Assembly (NCBI RefSeq): GCF_003971195.1
Contig: NZ_CP034593.1
Span: forward strand, 434,001 to 498,000
Length of the DNA: 64,000 nucleotides
Reading direction: 5' to 3'
From: Flaviflexus ciconiae
Lineage (GTDB): Bacteria > Actinomycetota > Actinomycetes > Actinomycetales > Actinomycetaceae
This document shows positions 1-8,931 of this stretch, piece by piece (positions within the stretch are counted from its first letter, which is position 1; every line of letters starts with the position of its first letter). The notes under the pieces are model-generated. The model worked only from the letters and a program-made list of their open reading frames with translations. It made no database searches and was not told the origin of the DNA. Position numbers and translations under genes: made by a program.

Positions 1-171
1 AGCGCACCGGACACGGTGTTTGTGGTTGAAATATGGGACTCTGCGGAAGACCATCAGTCTTCACTGAGCCTGGAGAGTGTTCAGGCTGCGATTACTGAGG
101 CGCGCCCGATACTGTCGGGTGTCATGGATGGCTTCCGGTTTGACGTCGTGGGCTCACCGCTCCGAAGCTGA
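1..171 (+). CDS. C-terminal end of an ABM-domain (YgiN-like) protein, 5' truncated
   Basis: The window opens inside a reading frame of 56 codons that ends in TGA at 169-171. The peptide has the shape of the end of an antibiotic biosynthesis monooxygenase (ABM) domain: a strand FVVEIW, then DSAEDHQSSLS, which matches the usual W.....H..S element, then a helix and a closing strand DGFRFDVVG. Such small dimeric ferredoxin-fold proteins oxidise quinols or aromatic compounds, or act as stress proteins of unknown substrate. The start and most of the domain lie outside the window, so substrate and neighbours cannot be judged. Confidence 0.6.
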   Translation, partial: SAPDTVFVVEIWDSAEDHQSSLSLESVQAAITEARPILSGVMDGFRFDVVGSPLRS

Positions 172-317
172 ACTCTCGACCCGAATCTAAACTCTCCGAG
201 TCTCTTCGTTCCTGCTCAGAAATTTGTCGCTAACTCGTCGATGGGACACTTCATGGTCGCGATATGGAGGGACGACGTTCTTGACGTGGCGCTATTGGGC
301 CAGCACAGTTAACACTG

Positions 318-1538
318 ATGGTTGACGAGCCTGCACCACGCTCCACCCCTGCCCGATCGGGGAGCGTCTGGGAAGTCTTTTGGGTATTTCTTCGACTGGG
401 GCTTACCTCGTTCGGTGGTCCCGTCGCACATCTCGCATACTTCCGTGAAGCCTTTGTGGAACGCCGGAAATGGCTGACAGATAAGGTTTACGCCGACATT
501 GTTGCCCTGTGCCAGTTCCTCCCGGGACCGGCCTCCAGTCAGGTCGGCATGTTAATTGGCCTTTACCGGGCCGGCTATACGGGGCTGCTAGCCGCGTGGG
601 CGGCGTTCACTCTTCCCTCAGCCATTCTTCTCGTGGCTTTTGCGTATGGAGCTTCGTCGCTCGACGATGCCCTGGGCGATGGCTGGCTGATAGGTCTCAA
701 GGCTGCTGCAGTTGCTGTTGTTGCTTATGCGGTCCTCGGCATGGCGACGAAACTGGCCCCCGATACTAAGAGAGCGACGATTGCGGTCGGAGCGCTTGCG
801 GTCGTGCTTCTTGTCCCCGGCGTGCTCGCTCAGATCCTGGCCATTGTTGCCGCCGGCATCATCGGACTGCTCTGGTTGCCGTCCGAAAAGAACGAACCGG
901 TTGAGCAGGATTCGTTCCGCGTAGGGGTTGGTAAGAAGGTCGCAATCGGAAGTCTCCTGGTATTTGTTGCTCTTCTTATCGGTCTGCCGTTGCTGTCTGC
1001 CGCGACGAAGAATGAATCGGTGGACCTTGCCGACACCTTCTATCGAACCGGTTCCATTGTTTTCGGCGGCGGACACGTTGTTCTTCCGCTATTGGAGGTA
1101 GAAACAGTCCAGGCCGGCCTAGTATCGGCCGACTCGTTCCTTGCTGGATACGGTGCCGCGCAGGCTGTTCCCGGTCCGCTCTTTACCTTCTCTGCCTACC
1201 TGGGATCCGTCACCACAGCGGGACCCACCGGGATCACGGGCGCAACGATTGCCCTGATTGCGATCTTCCTGCCATCCGCCCTGCTGGTAATCGGAGCCCT
1301 TCCGTTCTGGGAGGACCTGCGCCGTAATCGCCTGGCACGAAAGGCCCTCACCGGAATCAACGCGGGCGTCGTGGGTATTCTTGCCGCGGCTCTCTACATG
1401 CCGGTGTTTACTTCGGGGATTACTGGAGCAAAGGAACTCGTCCTTGCTGCTGTTGCCTTCGTTGCCCTCCTCTCGTGGAAGGCACCCGCGTGGGCCGTGG
1501 TCATCGGCTCCGCACTGATCGGGTGGGTTGTCTTCTAG
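318..1538 (+). CDS. chrA: Chromate transporter (CHR family, ChrA-like)
   Basis: This 406-residue membrane protein has two homologous halves typical of long-chain CHR transporters. The first half carries FLRLGLTSFGGPVAHLAYFR near residue 25 and the CQFLPGPASSQ motif near residue 65. The second repeats the pattern with GSIVFGGGHVVLPLLE near residue 245 and QAVPGPLFTFSAYLG near residue 283. Family members export chromate, probably in exchange for sulfate, although many homologues have never been tested. The ATG at 318 is the first good start and no strong ribosome binding site precedes it. The gene stands alone, so chromate resistance rests on the family alone. Confidence 0.9.
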   Translation: MVDEPAPRSTPARSGSVWEVFWVFLRLGLTSFGGPVAHLAYFREAFVERRKWLTDKVYADIVALCQFLPGPASSQVGMLIGLYRAGYTGLLAAWAAFTLPSAILLVAFAYGASSLDDALGDGWLIGLKAAAVAVVAYAVLGMATKLAPDTKRATIAVGALAVVLLVPGVLAQILAIVAAGIIGLLWLPSEKNEPVEQDSFRVGVGKKVAIGSLLVFVALLIGLPLLSAATKNESVDLADTFYRTGSIVFGGGHVVLPLLEVETVQAGLVSADSFLAGYGAAQAVPGPLFTFSAYLGSVTTAGPTGITGATIALIAIFLPSALLVIGALPFWEDLRRNRLARKALTGINAGVVGILAAALYMPVFTSGITGAKELVLAAVAFVALLSWKAPAWAVVIGSALIGWVVF

Positions 1539-1668
1539 GGATCGCTCCGTCGATCATCTTGGCCCGTTACCCGCCCATGGCAGATATTCGCTTCTGTGGC
1601 TCTGTGACGCGTGGGCGTAAACTCCACTCTTTGGGTGTTTTTGTAGCCCGGTGTGCTATCCATGTCCT

Positions 1669-2472
1669 ATGGACCGCCCCGAAAATGCTGAAAACCAGCC
1701 TGACACTGCCGATTCCGCACCGCTAGCTATTGGAGTGCCCCTTAGCGATGACGCTATGAGGGAGAGGGTGAGTGCAGCCTTCGAGCTGAGAGAAGCTTTT
1801 GCTCGGCTTTCACTGGAGTATCAGGCCGGGCTCGATGAGGTGCTGACGAAGATCAATATTCTTAGGGCTGAGTTTGAGCACCTTCATGAATATAGCCCGA
1901 TCGAACACGTGACGACACGGCTCAAGAGCCCGAAGAGCATCATGAAGAAGATGCGGCGTAAGGGCGATGTCCTCACTCTCGGGAACGTGCGGGAGTGCGT
2001 GCGAGATATCGCGGGTATTCGGATCGTCTGCAGTTTCATTCAGGACACGTACAAGGTGGCCGAGGCTCTCATGAAGCAGCAGGACGTCAACGTTCTTGAG
2101 ATCAAGGACTACATTAAGGACAGCAAGCCGAATGGATACCAGAGCCTCCACCTGATCGTAGAGATCCCAGTGTTCCTTTCTCACGAGGTGGTTAAGGTCC
2201 CGGTCGAGGTTCAGATTAGAACGATTGCCATGGACTTCTGGGCAAGTCTCGAGCACAAGATCTACTACAAGTTCGATACCGAGATTCCCGACTTCCTGCG
2301 GGAAGGGCTCCTGGAAGCCGCAGAGACCGCGGCGCGCTTGGATCGGCAGATGGAGGAGATTCATACCGAGGTCAGGCAACTCAGGCCGCCTTCACCAAGC
2401 AGGAAGTTTTCCGTCGCAGATGACTACATCATTCCAACCGCCGATGACATCGATGAGCTCCTCAAAGAGTAG
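1669..2472 (+). CDS. Small alarmone synthetase, (p)ppGpp synthetase of RelQ/YjbM type
   Basis: The protein has about 267 residues and a single RelA/SpoT synthetase domain with no HD hydrolase, TGS or ACT domain. That makes it a small alarmone synthetase, which transfers pyrophosphate from ATP to GDP or GTP. Visible family motifs include RLKSPKSIMKKMRRKG, VRDIAGIRIVCSF, the substrate-binding segment SKPNGYQSLHLIVE, and VEVQIRTIAMDFWASLEHKIYYK. GTG at 1651 would add six residues; I chose the ATG at 1669 because the extension is cysteine- and proline-rich and unlike the family. The gene stands alone, so no operon clue to its induction is visible. Confidence 0.9.
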   Translation: MDRPENAENQPDTADSAPLAIGVPLSDDAMRERVSAAFELREAFARLSLEYQAGLDEVLTKINILRAEFEHLHEYSPIEHVTTRLKSPKSIMKKMRRKGDVLTLGNVRECVRDIAGIRIVCSFIQDTYKVAEALMKQQDVNVLEIKDYIKDSKPNGYQSLHLIVEIPVFLSHEVVKVPVEVQIRTIAMDFWASLEHKIYYKFDTEIPDFLREGLLEAAETAARLDRQMEEIHTEVRQLRPPSPSRKFSVADDYIIPTADDIDELLKE

Positions 2473-2577
2473 ATGAGCGTTTCCTGCCGAGGACTTCAAA
2501 GAGCGACTCGTTTATCCAAATGGATAAGTTGATCATTCCCTCATCACACATAGTGAGTAGCCGGCAGGGAAGTACCC

Positions 2578-3549
2578 CTAGATCCAGCCGATTGCTCCGA
2601 GAACCGCCGTCCATCCCGCCAGCGTGAAGAACGACAGGAGGGTTGACAGCATCATGGCTGCGGTCGTGACATCCGCTTCTCCGTAGGGCTCTGCAATTGA
2701 CGGCATGATCGAAAACGGCGGCAGGGCGCACGTGATGATTGCTGCTGCCCGTAGTTCGTTTGGTAGATCAGGTAGCCCAATCGCAATGAAGCTCATAAGG
2801 AGGCCAAAGGCCACAGTTGGCATGATGAGCAACTTTGAGCCGACAATCATGAAGATGTCGGCGAGGGCCCCTTTGATCTGTAGGCCGACCAGCATGCCGC
2901 CCACGGTGAACAGGGCAACGCCCGTTGACGTACCGGCAATCAGGTCCACGCTACGGTGCAGGAACTCGGGAAGAACAAGACCGACCGCGTTAAGAACGAG
3001 AGCCGCGATGATAGCGATAACGAGCGGATGGAGGAGCACCCCGCGAATCGTTGTGATCACCCGTTCCCTGATTGTGCCGGTGCCGATCGCTTGCTCGGCA
3101 AGAAACAGAGTCAGTGGGATCGTCAAGGTGTTGTCGACCAGCATGTCCATGCCGACCGCGGCGCCCGCCCACTCTGGAAGAAGGATGAGAAAAATTGGCA
3201 GGCCAATAAACCCGTTGTTGGTGCTCGACATGCCCATGCCCAGGAAAGCCCGCCTGGCGGGGGTCCGTTTTTTGGCGGCCGAGTACCCGAAGGCGATCCC
3301 AAACATGATGAGAACCGCCCCGGCGTACGTGAGCAGATACGTTATTTGGAAAATGTCGCTCGCGGGTTTGCCGTAGATGTTAAGAAAGATGAGGAGTGGC
3401 AGGGCGACTTTGACAACAAAGCGCGACAAGACCGGCATGTCGTCTCGGCTGAACGGGCCGAATCGGACGAAGCCATAGCCCACACCGACAACGAGGAAGA
3501 TCGGGACGATCGCAGTCACGATGTTGTTCAACGCCACTCCAATCCGCAC
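2578..3549 (-). CDS. AEC-family (auxin efflux carrier-like) permease
   Basis: This 323-residue protein is almost entirely hydrophobic, with about ten predicted membrane segments in two five-helix halves. Family hallmarks include the N-terminal IVPIFLVVGVGYGFVRFG, the GMSSTNNGFIGLPIFL stretch near residue 108 with the conserved asparagine-glycine pair, and TCALPPFSIMPSIAEPYG near residue 275. Bacterial AEC members export or take up malate and other carboxylates; the substrate here cannot be read from sequence. The start is GTG at 3549, with another in-frame GTG four codons later as an alternative. It lies tail to tail with the alarmone synthetase gene. Confidence 0.85.
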   Translation of the reverse strand: MRIGVALNNIVTAIVPIFLVVGVGYGFVRFGPFSRDDMPVLSRFVVKVALPLLIFLNIYGKPASDIFQITYLLTYAGAVLIMFGIAFGYSAAKKRTPARRAFLGMGMSSTNNGFIGLPIFLILLPEWAGAAVGMDMLVDNTLTIPLTLFLAEQAIGTGTIRERVITTIRGVLLHPLVIAIIAALVLNAVGLVLPEFLHRSVDLIAGTSTGVALFTVGGMLVGLQIKGALADIFMIVGSKLLIMPTVAFGLLMSFIAIGLPDLPNELRAAAIITCALPPFSIMPSIAEPYGEADVTTAAMMLSTLLSFFTLAGWTAVLGAIGWI

Positions 3550-3707
3550 AATTGATCACAGCCGGATGTGAACGCCCGGCGAGCACTTATCCACTGTAGA
3601 CCGAGAGCGCCCTAAAAGCCCGGTTTGCTGGTTGTTGCACCGGCGGTGGGATCCGGAAATTGTTCGTTGCTTCCGGACCCCACCGAGGCGGAGATTGCCA
3701 GGGCCCG

Positions 3708-5393
3708 CTAGGTTCCCCTGGTTCCCAAATCGGTGCTGTGCATATCCCCACCAGGGGCGCTGCCCATAGCCCCAGCCTCGACACTGTTATCGGCTCCGAT
3801 GTCGAGAGTGTCCCATCCTGCCACGTCCCGGATTAGCTTCCGGTCGTGGCTCGACAGAACGAGTCCGGCGGGAGTATCGAGAAGGGCCTCGGTCAGCTCA
3901 TCGACAAGGGCGATCGATAGATGGTTCGTTGGTTCGTCGAGAACGAGAATCCCCGGATCGGCGGAGAGGATGAGCGCTAGATGTAGCCTGCGTTGCTGGC
4001 CTATGGACAGGTGCTCGACTCGCTTGCTTTCTTCACCGGGGCTCAATAGGCCAAGCCCTCGAAGCGGGATTGCGGACTTGAGCTTTCCGGTGGACTCGAG
4101 GGAAGCCAGATTTGAATCGTATAGATCGGCGGCCCTCCTACCCGCGGGTAGTCGCGTCTCCTGAGGGAGGAATCCGATTCTTCCCACCCGAGATACGGAA
4201 CCGGTGTTGGGATCCAGGTGGCCGACGAGAACGGAAAGAAGCGTGGACTTTCCAGACCCGTTTGGTCCCGTGACGAGCAGGCGAGTACCTCTCGTTGCCT
4301 CCACCGACACCGGTCCATTCAATCGACCGCCGACGCTCACGCCCTGCGCCGAGATTCGAACGATCCGCGATGATCGCAGGCGGGGGAAGCTCAGGGGAAC
4401 AGGTGGTTCCGGGATCGAAAGCTCGTGTGCCTCAAGGAGTGCCTGCCTGCGTTTCACCGCGGTGACAACACTTGAGGCTCTCGTTGCTCTCATATGCTTA
4501 TCGGTTCCCTTCACCGGCCGCCAACTGTCGACCAGCCGTCCCTGAGCTGCCGCGAGATCATTTTCTAAGCGTTCCCGCTCTACTTCTTGGACTGCATATT
4601 CCTGCTCCCACCGTGCCAGCTCGGCGCGATGACCGAGACGGTACTCGTCGTAGCCGCCGAAAACCCGGGGCTTACCATCGCTTGTCGGATCCAGGTCAAC
4701 AAACGATGTCGCCACATCCGCGAGAAGTGCTCGATCGTGGCTGACGAGAACGATCCCGCCACGCCAACTCTTCAGCTTTTTCGTCAGGAAGTCGATTCCG
4801 CTCCGGTCTAGATGATTTGTTGGCTCGTCGAGGATCAGGAAGTCCGAATCCCCGCCCACGAGGCAGGCGAGGCGGACGCGGTAGCGTTGCCCCACCGACA
4901 TGGTGGCCAGCGCCCGGTTGCGATCGGTTTCTGCCCCGAGTGCGGCAAGAGCGACATCGACTCGACGTTCGGCGCCCCACGCGTCGAGCAGTTCCGCTCG
5001 TTCAAGCGCGCGTTCGTATGCCTCGAAAGCAGATGGATCCCCGCCCGCCATCGCATCACCGGCCCGATCGAGGTCAGCAAGTGCTGTGATCGATGGGGCA
5101 ATGGTTTGGCTTACGAGGTCGCCGACTGTTTGCCCATCATCGGAGTGCATTTCCTGCTCGGAAAATCCAATGCTTCCGTGCCGGGATACTGTCCCGGTGT
5201 CCGGGGCGAGATCTCCTGCGAGAACTCGTAAGAGCGTGGTTTTGCCGCGTCCGTTCTCACCGACAACGGCGATCCTGGATCCGGGGGAGACAGAGAGGTT
5301 TATACCGGAGAGAACAGTCTTGTCTCCCAGGACAACTCCGACGTCTGTCAGGGTAATTGTGGCGCGCGAACGCGCCGGAAAAACGGTAGTCAT
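3708..5393 (-). CDS. ABC-F family ATPase (ribosome protection or translation factor)
   Basis: This 561-residue soluble protein contains two ABC ATPase domains and no membrane segments, the ABC-F architecture. Walker A motifs are GENGRGKT near residue 46 and GPNGSGKS near residue 378. The signatures are MSVGQRYRVRLA and LSIGQQRRLHLA, and the Walker B segments are FLILDEPTNHLDR and ILVLDEPTNHLS. The interdomain linker is rich in charged residues, as expected for the arm that reaches the ribosomal E or P site. Family members either displace ribosome-targeting antibiotics or act as housekeeping factors. The structured leader just upstream favours an inducible role, but the drug class cannot be inferred. 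The start ATG at 5393 follows a GAAGGAAAC binding site. Confidence 0.88.
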   Translation of the reverse strand: MTTVFPARSRATITLTDVGVVLGDKTVLSGINLSVSPGSRIAVVGENGRGKTTLLRVLAGDLAPDTGTVSRHGSIGFSEQEMHSDDGQTVGDLVSQTIAPSITALADLDRAGDAMAGGDPSAFEAYERALERAELLDAWGAERRVDVALAALGAETDRNRALATMSVGQRYRVRLACLVGGDSDFLILDEPTNHLDRSGIDFLTKKLKSWRGGIVLVSHDRALLADVATSFVDLDPTSDGKPRVFGGYDEYRLGHRAELARWEQEYAVQEVERERLENDLAAAQGRLVDSWRPVKGTDKHMRATRASSVVTAVKRRQALLEAHELSIPEPPVPLSFPRLRSSRIVRISAQGVSVGGRLNGPVSVEATRGTRLLVTGPNGSGKSTLLSVLVGHLDPNTGSVSRVGRIGFLPQETRLPAGRRAADLYDSNLASLESTGKLKSAIPLRGLGLLSPGEESKRVEHLSIGQQRRLHLALILSADPGILVLDEPTNHLSIALVDELTEALLDTPAGLVLSSHDRKLIRDVAGWDTLDIGADNSVEAGAMGSAPGGDMHSTDLGTRGT

Positions 5394-5430
5394 GTCAAGT
5401 TTCCTTCAACCTCACACACGCGTGAATACG

Positions 5431-5449
5431 GCCTGCTTTATTGGCAGGC
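5431..5449 (-). promoter_or_regulatory. Second hairpin of the ABC-F leader, candidate alternative pairing
   Basis: GCCTGC (5449-5444) and GCAGGC (5436-5431) form a six-base-pair stem with a seven-base loop just before the ABC-F ribosome binding site. The same GCCTGC hexamer occurs inside the attenuator stem (5483-5478). The GCAGGC arm can therefore pair with either copy, which would make the two hairpins mutually exclusive. Both pairings are only six base pairs. Confidence 0.4.
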
Positions 5450-5453
5450 GCTG

Positions 5454-5489
5454 TCAGGGTGTGCAAAAACGGTGACCGCAGGCGGTCAT
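5454..5489 (-). CDS. Possible 11-codon leader peptide of the ABC-F gene
   Basis: An ATG at 5489 opens a frame encoding MTACGHRFCTP and ending in TGA at 5454, about 60 nt before the ABC-F start. The reading frame spans a terminator-like hairpin, so a ribosome on it would melt that hairpin. No convincing Shine-Dalgarno precedes the ATG, so initiation would be weak or on a leaderless transcript. Leader peptides with attenuators are known upstream of antibiotic-resistance ABC-F genes. The assignment rests on position and overlap only. Confidence 0.4.
   Translation of the reverse strand: MTACGHRFCTP
5465..5488 (-). terminator. Attenuator-like hairpin with T run in the ABC-F leader
   Basis: On the minus strand TGACCG (5488-5483) pairs with CGGTCA (5478-5473) across a CCTG loop, and TTTTT follows at 5469-5465. 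The stem is short, so termination would be partial. It lies inside the leader reading frame and ahead of the ABC-F coding region, as expected of an attenuator. Confidence 0.5.
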
Positions 5490-5711
5490 GGCAACGTGGT
5501 CGTCATGCTCGGAGCAGACTCAACGAGCTGAGAGGACCGGTGCGTCCGTTACATGAAGAAATGATGAAGCATGCTGGAAGAGTAACACGTGTGCAATGGC
5601 TGAACGAGGGAGTATCGGTCGTTCGTGACGATAACAGTCGTGAGGTTGTTAAGTGATGACTCTTAGACCGTTGTCCGATCAGGGTAATCTTGCGGCTGGT
5701 ACTCTCACGCT

Positions 5712-6221
5712 ATGCGGACATTTATTGTTTTGCGCCACGCAAAGTCTTCGTGGGATACGGGGGCTGCGGATCATGAGCGGCCGCTCAACAATCGTGGCAT
5801 GCGCCAGGGTTACGCAGCGGGGGAGTATCTCCTGGAGAACCATTGCTCGATTGACCGTGTTCTCTGTTCGACGTCGACCAGGACCCGGCAGACCCTGGAG
5901 AGGGTCATGGAGGCTGGGATAGATCCGGCTGAGGTCACTTTTCATAGTGAGATTTACGAAGCCGATGTCGCGGATATTCTTCCCGTGCTGAGATCGGTTC
6001 CCGATGAGAATGACTGTGTTCTTTTCATTGGGCATTTCCCAGGGGTCGAAGACCTTGTGGAATATCTCGATACTTCCCTTGAATCGAGGCAAGCCGCGGT
6101 CCTGCTCATTGAAGAGGGTTTCGTCACGAGTGGGATCGCGGTCCTCACAATCGATACCTCGTGGGCGGAGCTCAGAGAAGGAAGCGGGAAGCTGATCGAT
6201 TTCGTGCCAGCGGGACGATAG
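5712..6221 (+). CDS. SixA-like histidine phosphatase
   Basis: This 169-residue protein belongs to the histidine phosphatase superfamily. The catalytic motif is at the N-terminus, VLRHAKSSW, where His8 would be phosphorylated and Arg7 binds phosphate. The second histidine is in LFIGHFPGVEDLVEYL near residue 108, and CSTSTRTRQT is the usual third element. The RHAKSSWD form is typical of SixA-type enzymes, which in enterobacteria remove phosphate from phosphohistidine in relay proteins. Substrates in actinobacteria are unknown. No relay or phosphotransferase gene lies nearby. The ATG at 5712 is the natural start because the catalytic histidine is always near residue 8. Confidence 0.88.
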   Translation: MRTFIVLRHAKSSWDTGAADHERPLNNRGMRQGYAAGEYLLENHCSIDRVLCSTSTRTRQTLERVMEAGIDPAEVTFHSEIYEADVADILPVLRSVPDENDCVLFIGHFPGVEDLVEYLDTSLESRQAAVLLIEEGFVTSGIAVLTIDTSWAELREGSGKLIDFVPAGR

Positions 6222-6396
6222 GGCACGGGCGGTAGGGCATACGGTCCTGCGTACCCGCTGATACTTTGCCGCATCGATCTGTGTAGGGCGCACCTTGCAA
6301 CTACACACGGGTGGGCCGATTTCACCTTTCTGAGTGCAGGGCCGGGAACACCTTCTCGATAGGATGGGCTAACGACACGAGAAAGTGGACCTGACG

Positions 6397-6972
6397 ATGG
6401 AGCCGAAGCTGACCCGGGATGATTGGCTGACAGTACCGAACATCATTACCGTGATTCGACTGCTCCTTCTGGTTCCCATTGCCTACCTGCTGGTGTTCGA
6501 CATGGCACCGGTCATGACCGCGATCCTGCTGGTCATTTTTGGTGCAACCGACTGGATCGACGGCTATATTGCCCGCAGATTCAATCAGGTCAGTCGGGTG
6601 GGTGAAGTGCTCGATCCGATTGCGGACAGGCTTGGAGTCGCTGTTATTGCGATCTTCCTCGTTGTCGGTCATCACCTTCCCGACTGGATTGCCTACTGCA
6701 TTGTCGTCACCGACCTTGCCCTGGCAACCATCTACCTCATCTTCAAAGCAAAGCATCGCCCAAAAGTCAGCTATCTCGGTAAGATCCGTACGGCGGTTCT
6801 CATGGCGGGGTTACCGCTCACCGTGTTTGGCAGGATCCAGGAACTGGACTTCATTGGCACCATCGGAATCGGACTCACCGCCCTCGGGGCTATCCTCCAC
6901 GCCGTCACCGGAGCGACATATGCGTGGGAGATCTATCGAGTCAGCAAACAGAACCGAGAGATCGAAAGCTAA
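6397..6972 (+). CDS. CDP-alcohol phosphatidyltransferase (PgsA-like)
   Basis: The protein has 191 residues and about four to six membrane segments. The family signature D-x2-DG-x2-AR-x8-G-x3-D-x3-D is complete as DWIDGYIARRFNQVSRVGEVLDPIADR between residues 48 and 76, split here for clarity. It carries the metal-binding aspartates of enzymes that attach an alcohol such as glycerol 3-phosphate, cardiolipin precursor or inositol phosphate to CDP-diacylglycerol. The precise alcohol is not evident. GTG at 6385 is in frame, but I chose the ATG at 6397. It follows the SixA-like gene by about 175 bases on the same strand, probably as a separate unit. Confidence 0.85.
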   Translation: MEPKLTRDDWLTVPNIITVIRLLLLVPIAYLLVFDMAPVMTAILLVIFGATDWIDGYIARRFNQVSRVGEVLDPIADRLGVAVIAIFLVVGHHLPDWIAYCIVVTDLALATIYLIFKAKHRPKVSYLGKIRTAVLMAGLPLTVFGRIQELDFIGTIGIGLTALGAILHAVTGATYAWEIYRVSKQNREIES

Positions 6973-7055
6973 ACTCTCGAGGCCCGTAGCCTATCTCTCC
7001 ACGCCGGCTATCTCGCTGGAAGACGCCGTCCGATCTGCGGAGCAACCGCCATGTC

Positions 7056-7418
7056 CTACTTGTGAAGGGTGCCGATAGGTTCCCCCGACTCATCGAAAAT
7101 CGACATCTCGTTCCCATTAACCCTTGCCGAGGTCATGTGGGAAAGCCAGGTGTCGACGCCTTCGCAGAACATGAGAGTGGAAAAGATGCGGCTGAACTCA
7201 ATCGTGTCGGCGTCCTGAGCCCACTCACCACCCAGGTGATTGCAACCGTCATTCCCAGTCACGGAACCATTGCTTTCCAGGACGAGGAAGGCATTCGCGT
7301 TATCGGTCGCCTTCCAGGTGCCCACGGCGGTGTTATCTGCCGAACACCCACCCACCATCACGCAAAGCATGCCCGTGGCAATAGTGAGCAGTCGCAGACG
7401 ACGAGCCAGAAACATCAT
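7056..7418 (-). CDS. Small META-domain (HslJ-like) lipoprotein
   Basis: This 120-residue protein has a charged N-terminus, a hydrophobic stretch and the lipobox MVGGC with the lipidated cysteine near residue 20, so it should be anchored on the outer face of the membrane. The mature part reads VGTWKATDNANAFLVLESNGS then TGNDGCNHLGGEW, the pattern of META domains, which are small beta barrels of uncertain function. The start ATG at 7418 sits five bases after a strong GAGAGGAG ribosome binding site; a longer frame extends to 7505 but would bury the signal peptide. It is convergent with the upstream phosphatidyltransferase. Confidence 0.75.
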   Translation of the reverse strand: MMFLARRLRLLTIATGMLCVMVGGCSADNTAVGTWKATDNANAFLVLESNGSVTGNDGCNHLGGEWAQDADTIEFSRIFSTLMFCEGVDTWLSHMTSARVNGNEMSIFDESGEPIGTLHK

Positions 7419-7578
7419 GTGGCTCCTCTCGTTATAGGCACCGGTGCCTTCCTGCACCGACTCCGATCGGCCCATGAGGCAAACTTCTGACTCCGATTCT
7501 CTCACGGTGGGAGCAGGGTGCGGCTAGGGAAGTGAGATCTCGGTGCCGCGGTCCTAATGTTCCGACGTGTCTTTATTC

Positions 7579-8931
7579 CTAGATTCCGAGGACGGCTTTG
7601 GCGATCAGGAAATAGACGATGAGCCCGGTCGCGTCGACAAAGGTTGTGATGAAGGGATTGGAGAACACGGCGGGGTCGACGTTGAGGCGCTTCGCGATAA
7701 GAGGCATGATGCCACCGATGCTTGCCGCTACCGTACACACGGCGAGCAACGTGAGTCCGATTGTCAGCCCTATCGGTGCCCCAAAGATAGCGCCCGTCAT
7801 GAGTGCACCAATGAGCCCGAGAAGCGTCCCGAGCGTGAACCCGGCTGCGCACTCGCGGAGAAGAACTCGAAGTAGGTCCGAGGTGTGAACGTCACCGAGT
7901 GCGATTGCGCGAGTCACGGTTGTGGCGGCCTGGTTGCCGGTGTTTCCGCCGGTACCGATCAGAAGCGGAACGAACAGGGCGAGGACGGTGACTTGCTCGA
8001 GCGTGGCTTCAAAGACTGAGAGGACCTGAACGGTCAGCGTGGCACCGACCGCTAGAACGAGGAGCCACACAATCCTTGAGCGAACAAGTTGCAGTACCGG
8101 TGTTGACAGGTATGGCCGTCCAAGCGGTTCCATCCCGCCCTGGCGCGCGCTGTCCACCGAATCTTCGTGCTCAATGATTCGTCCAGCATCATCGACCGTG
8201 AGAATCCCGAGGAGGCGACACTCCCGATCCACAATGGGCAGAGCCAGCAGCCGTAGTTCAATGCAGATTCGGGCTGCGTCTTCCGCTGAATCATAGGCGC
8301 TTGCAACCTCAGCTTTTGACATGATGTCCGCGATGACGGCATGGGAATCTGCCGCGAGGAGCTGCCGCAAACTAATAATCCCGACAACACGTCTCGCATT
8401 GTCGACGACGGGGATCGTGTAGATCGTCTCAGCATCCCCAAGACGTTTCTGGATCCTCGACAGCGTGTCAGCGGCCGTGTATGTCGCCCGGGTCGAGACC
8501 ACCTGCGGGGACATGCGGCGACCAATCGATCCTTTCGGGTAGCCAAGAAGATCGGTGGTGAGGCGGCGTTGCGCACCGGTCAGCCCTGTCAGCAGTCGTG
8601 TTGCAAGACTTGCCGGGAGCTCATCGAGAAGCAGCGCTCGATCATCCGGATCAAGGCCCGCAAAAATCTCGGAGACCTCCCGGTTCCGCAATCCTTGAAT
8701 GAGCCCGGACTGTTGCTTGGGGCTCAGAATGTCAAAAACTGCCGAAGCGCGGTCCTTGGGGAGCAGGCGAAATAGCACGGGCTGCTGAGCAGCGGGAAGT
8801 CGTTCAAGAATATCGGCTGTCTGGGCGGGGCTTGCCGGGTTGATGCGGTCGACGACGGAGGCGAATTTACCTCCGGATAGCTCGGGCTGAATCGCCTCGA
8901 TAATGGTGGTGACGTCAACGATCTGGCTCAT
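7579..8931 (-). CDS. mgtE: Magnesium transporter MgtE
   Basis: This 450-residue protein has the full MgtE order: an N-terminal superhelical domain (about residues 1-130, with repeated LP.. and LLDELP elements), a tandem CBS domain (about 135-260, ending near ECRLLGILTVDDAGRIIEHE), a connecting helix and five C-terminal membrane helices. The pore region contains FVPLLIGTGGNTGNQAATTVTRAIALGD, the conserved selectivity segment, cited here by its core GGNTGNQ. MgtE carries magnesium inward and closes when the cytoplasmic domains bind magnesium. The start ATG at 8931 follows AGGACC. A long leader of more than 200 bases may lie upstream. Confidence 0.95.
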   Translation of the reverse strand: MSQIVDVTTIIEAIQPELSGGKFASVVDRINPASPAQTADILERLPAAQQPVLFRLLPKDRASAVFDILSPKQQSGLIQGLRNREVSEIFAGLDPDDRALLLDELPASLATRLLTGLTGAQRRLTTDLLGYPKGSIGRRMSPQVVSTRATYTAADTLSRIQKRLGDAETIYTIPVVDNARRVVGIISLRQLLAADSHAVIADIMSKAEVASAYDSAEDAARICIELRLLALPIVDRECRLLGILTVDDAGRIIEHEDSVDSARQGGMEPLGRPYLSTPVLQLVRSRIVWLLVLAVGATLTVQVLSVFEATLEQVTVLALFVPLLIGTGGNTGNQAATTVTRAIALGDVHTSDLLRVLLRECAAGFTLGTLLGLIGALMTGAIFGAPIGLTIGLTLLAVCTVAASIGGIMPLIAKRLNVDPAVFSNPFITTFVDATGLIVYFLIAKAVLGI

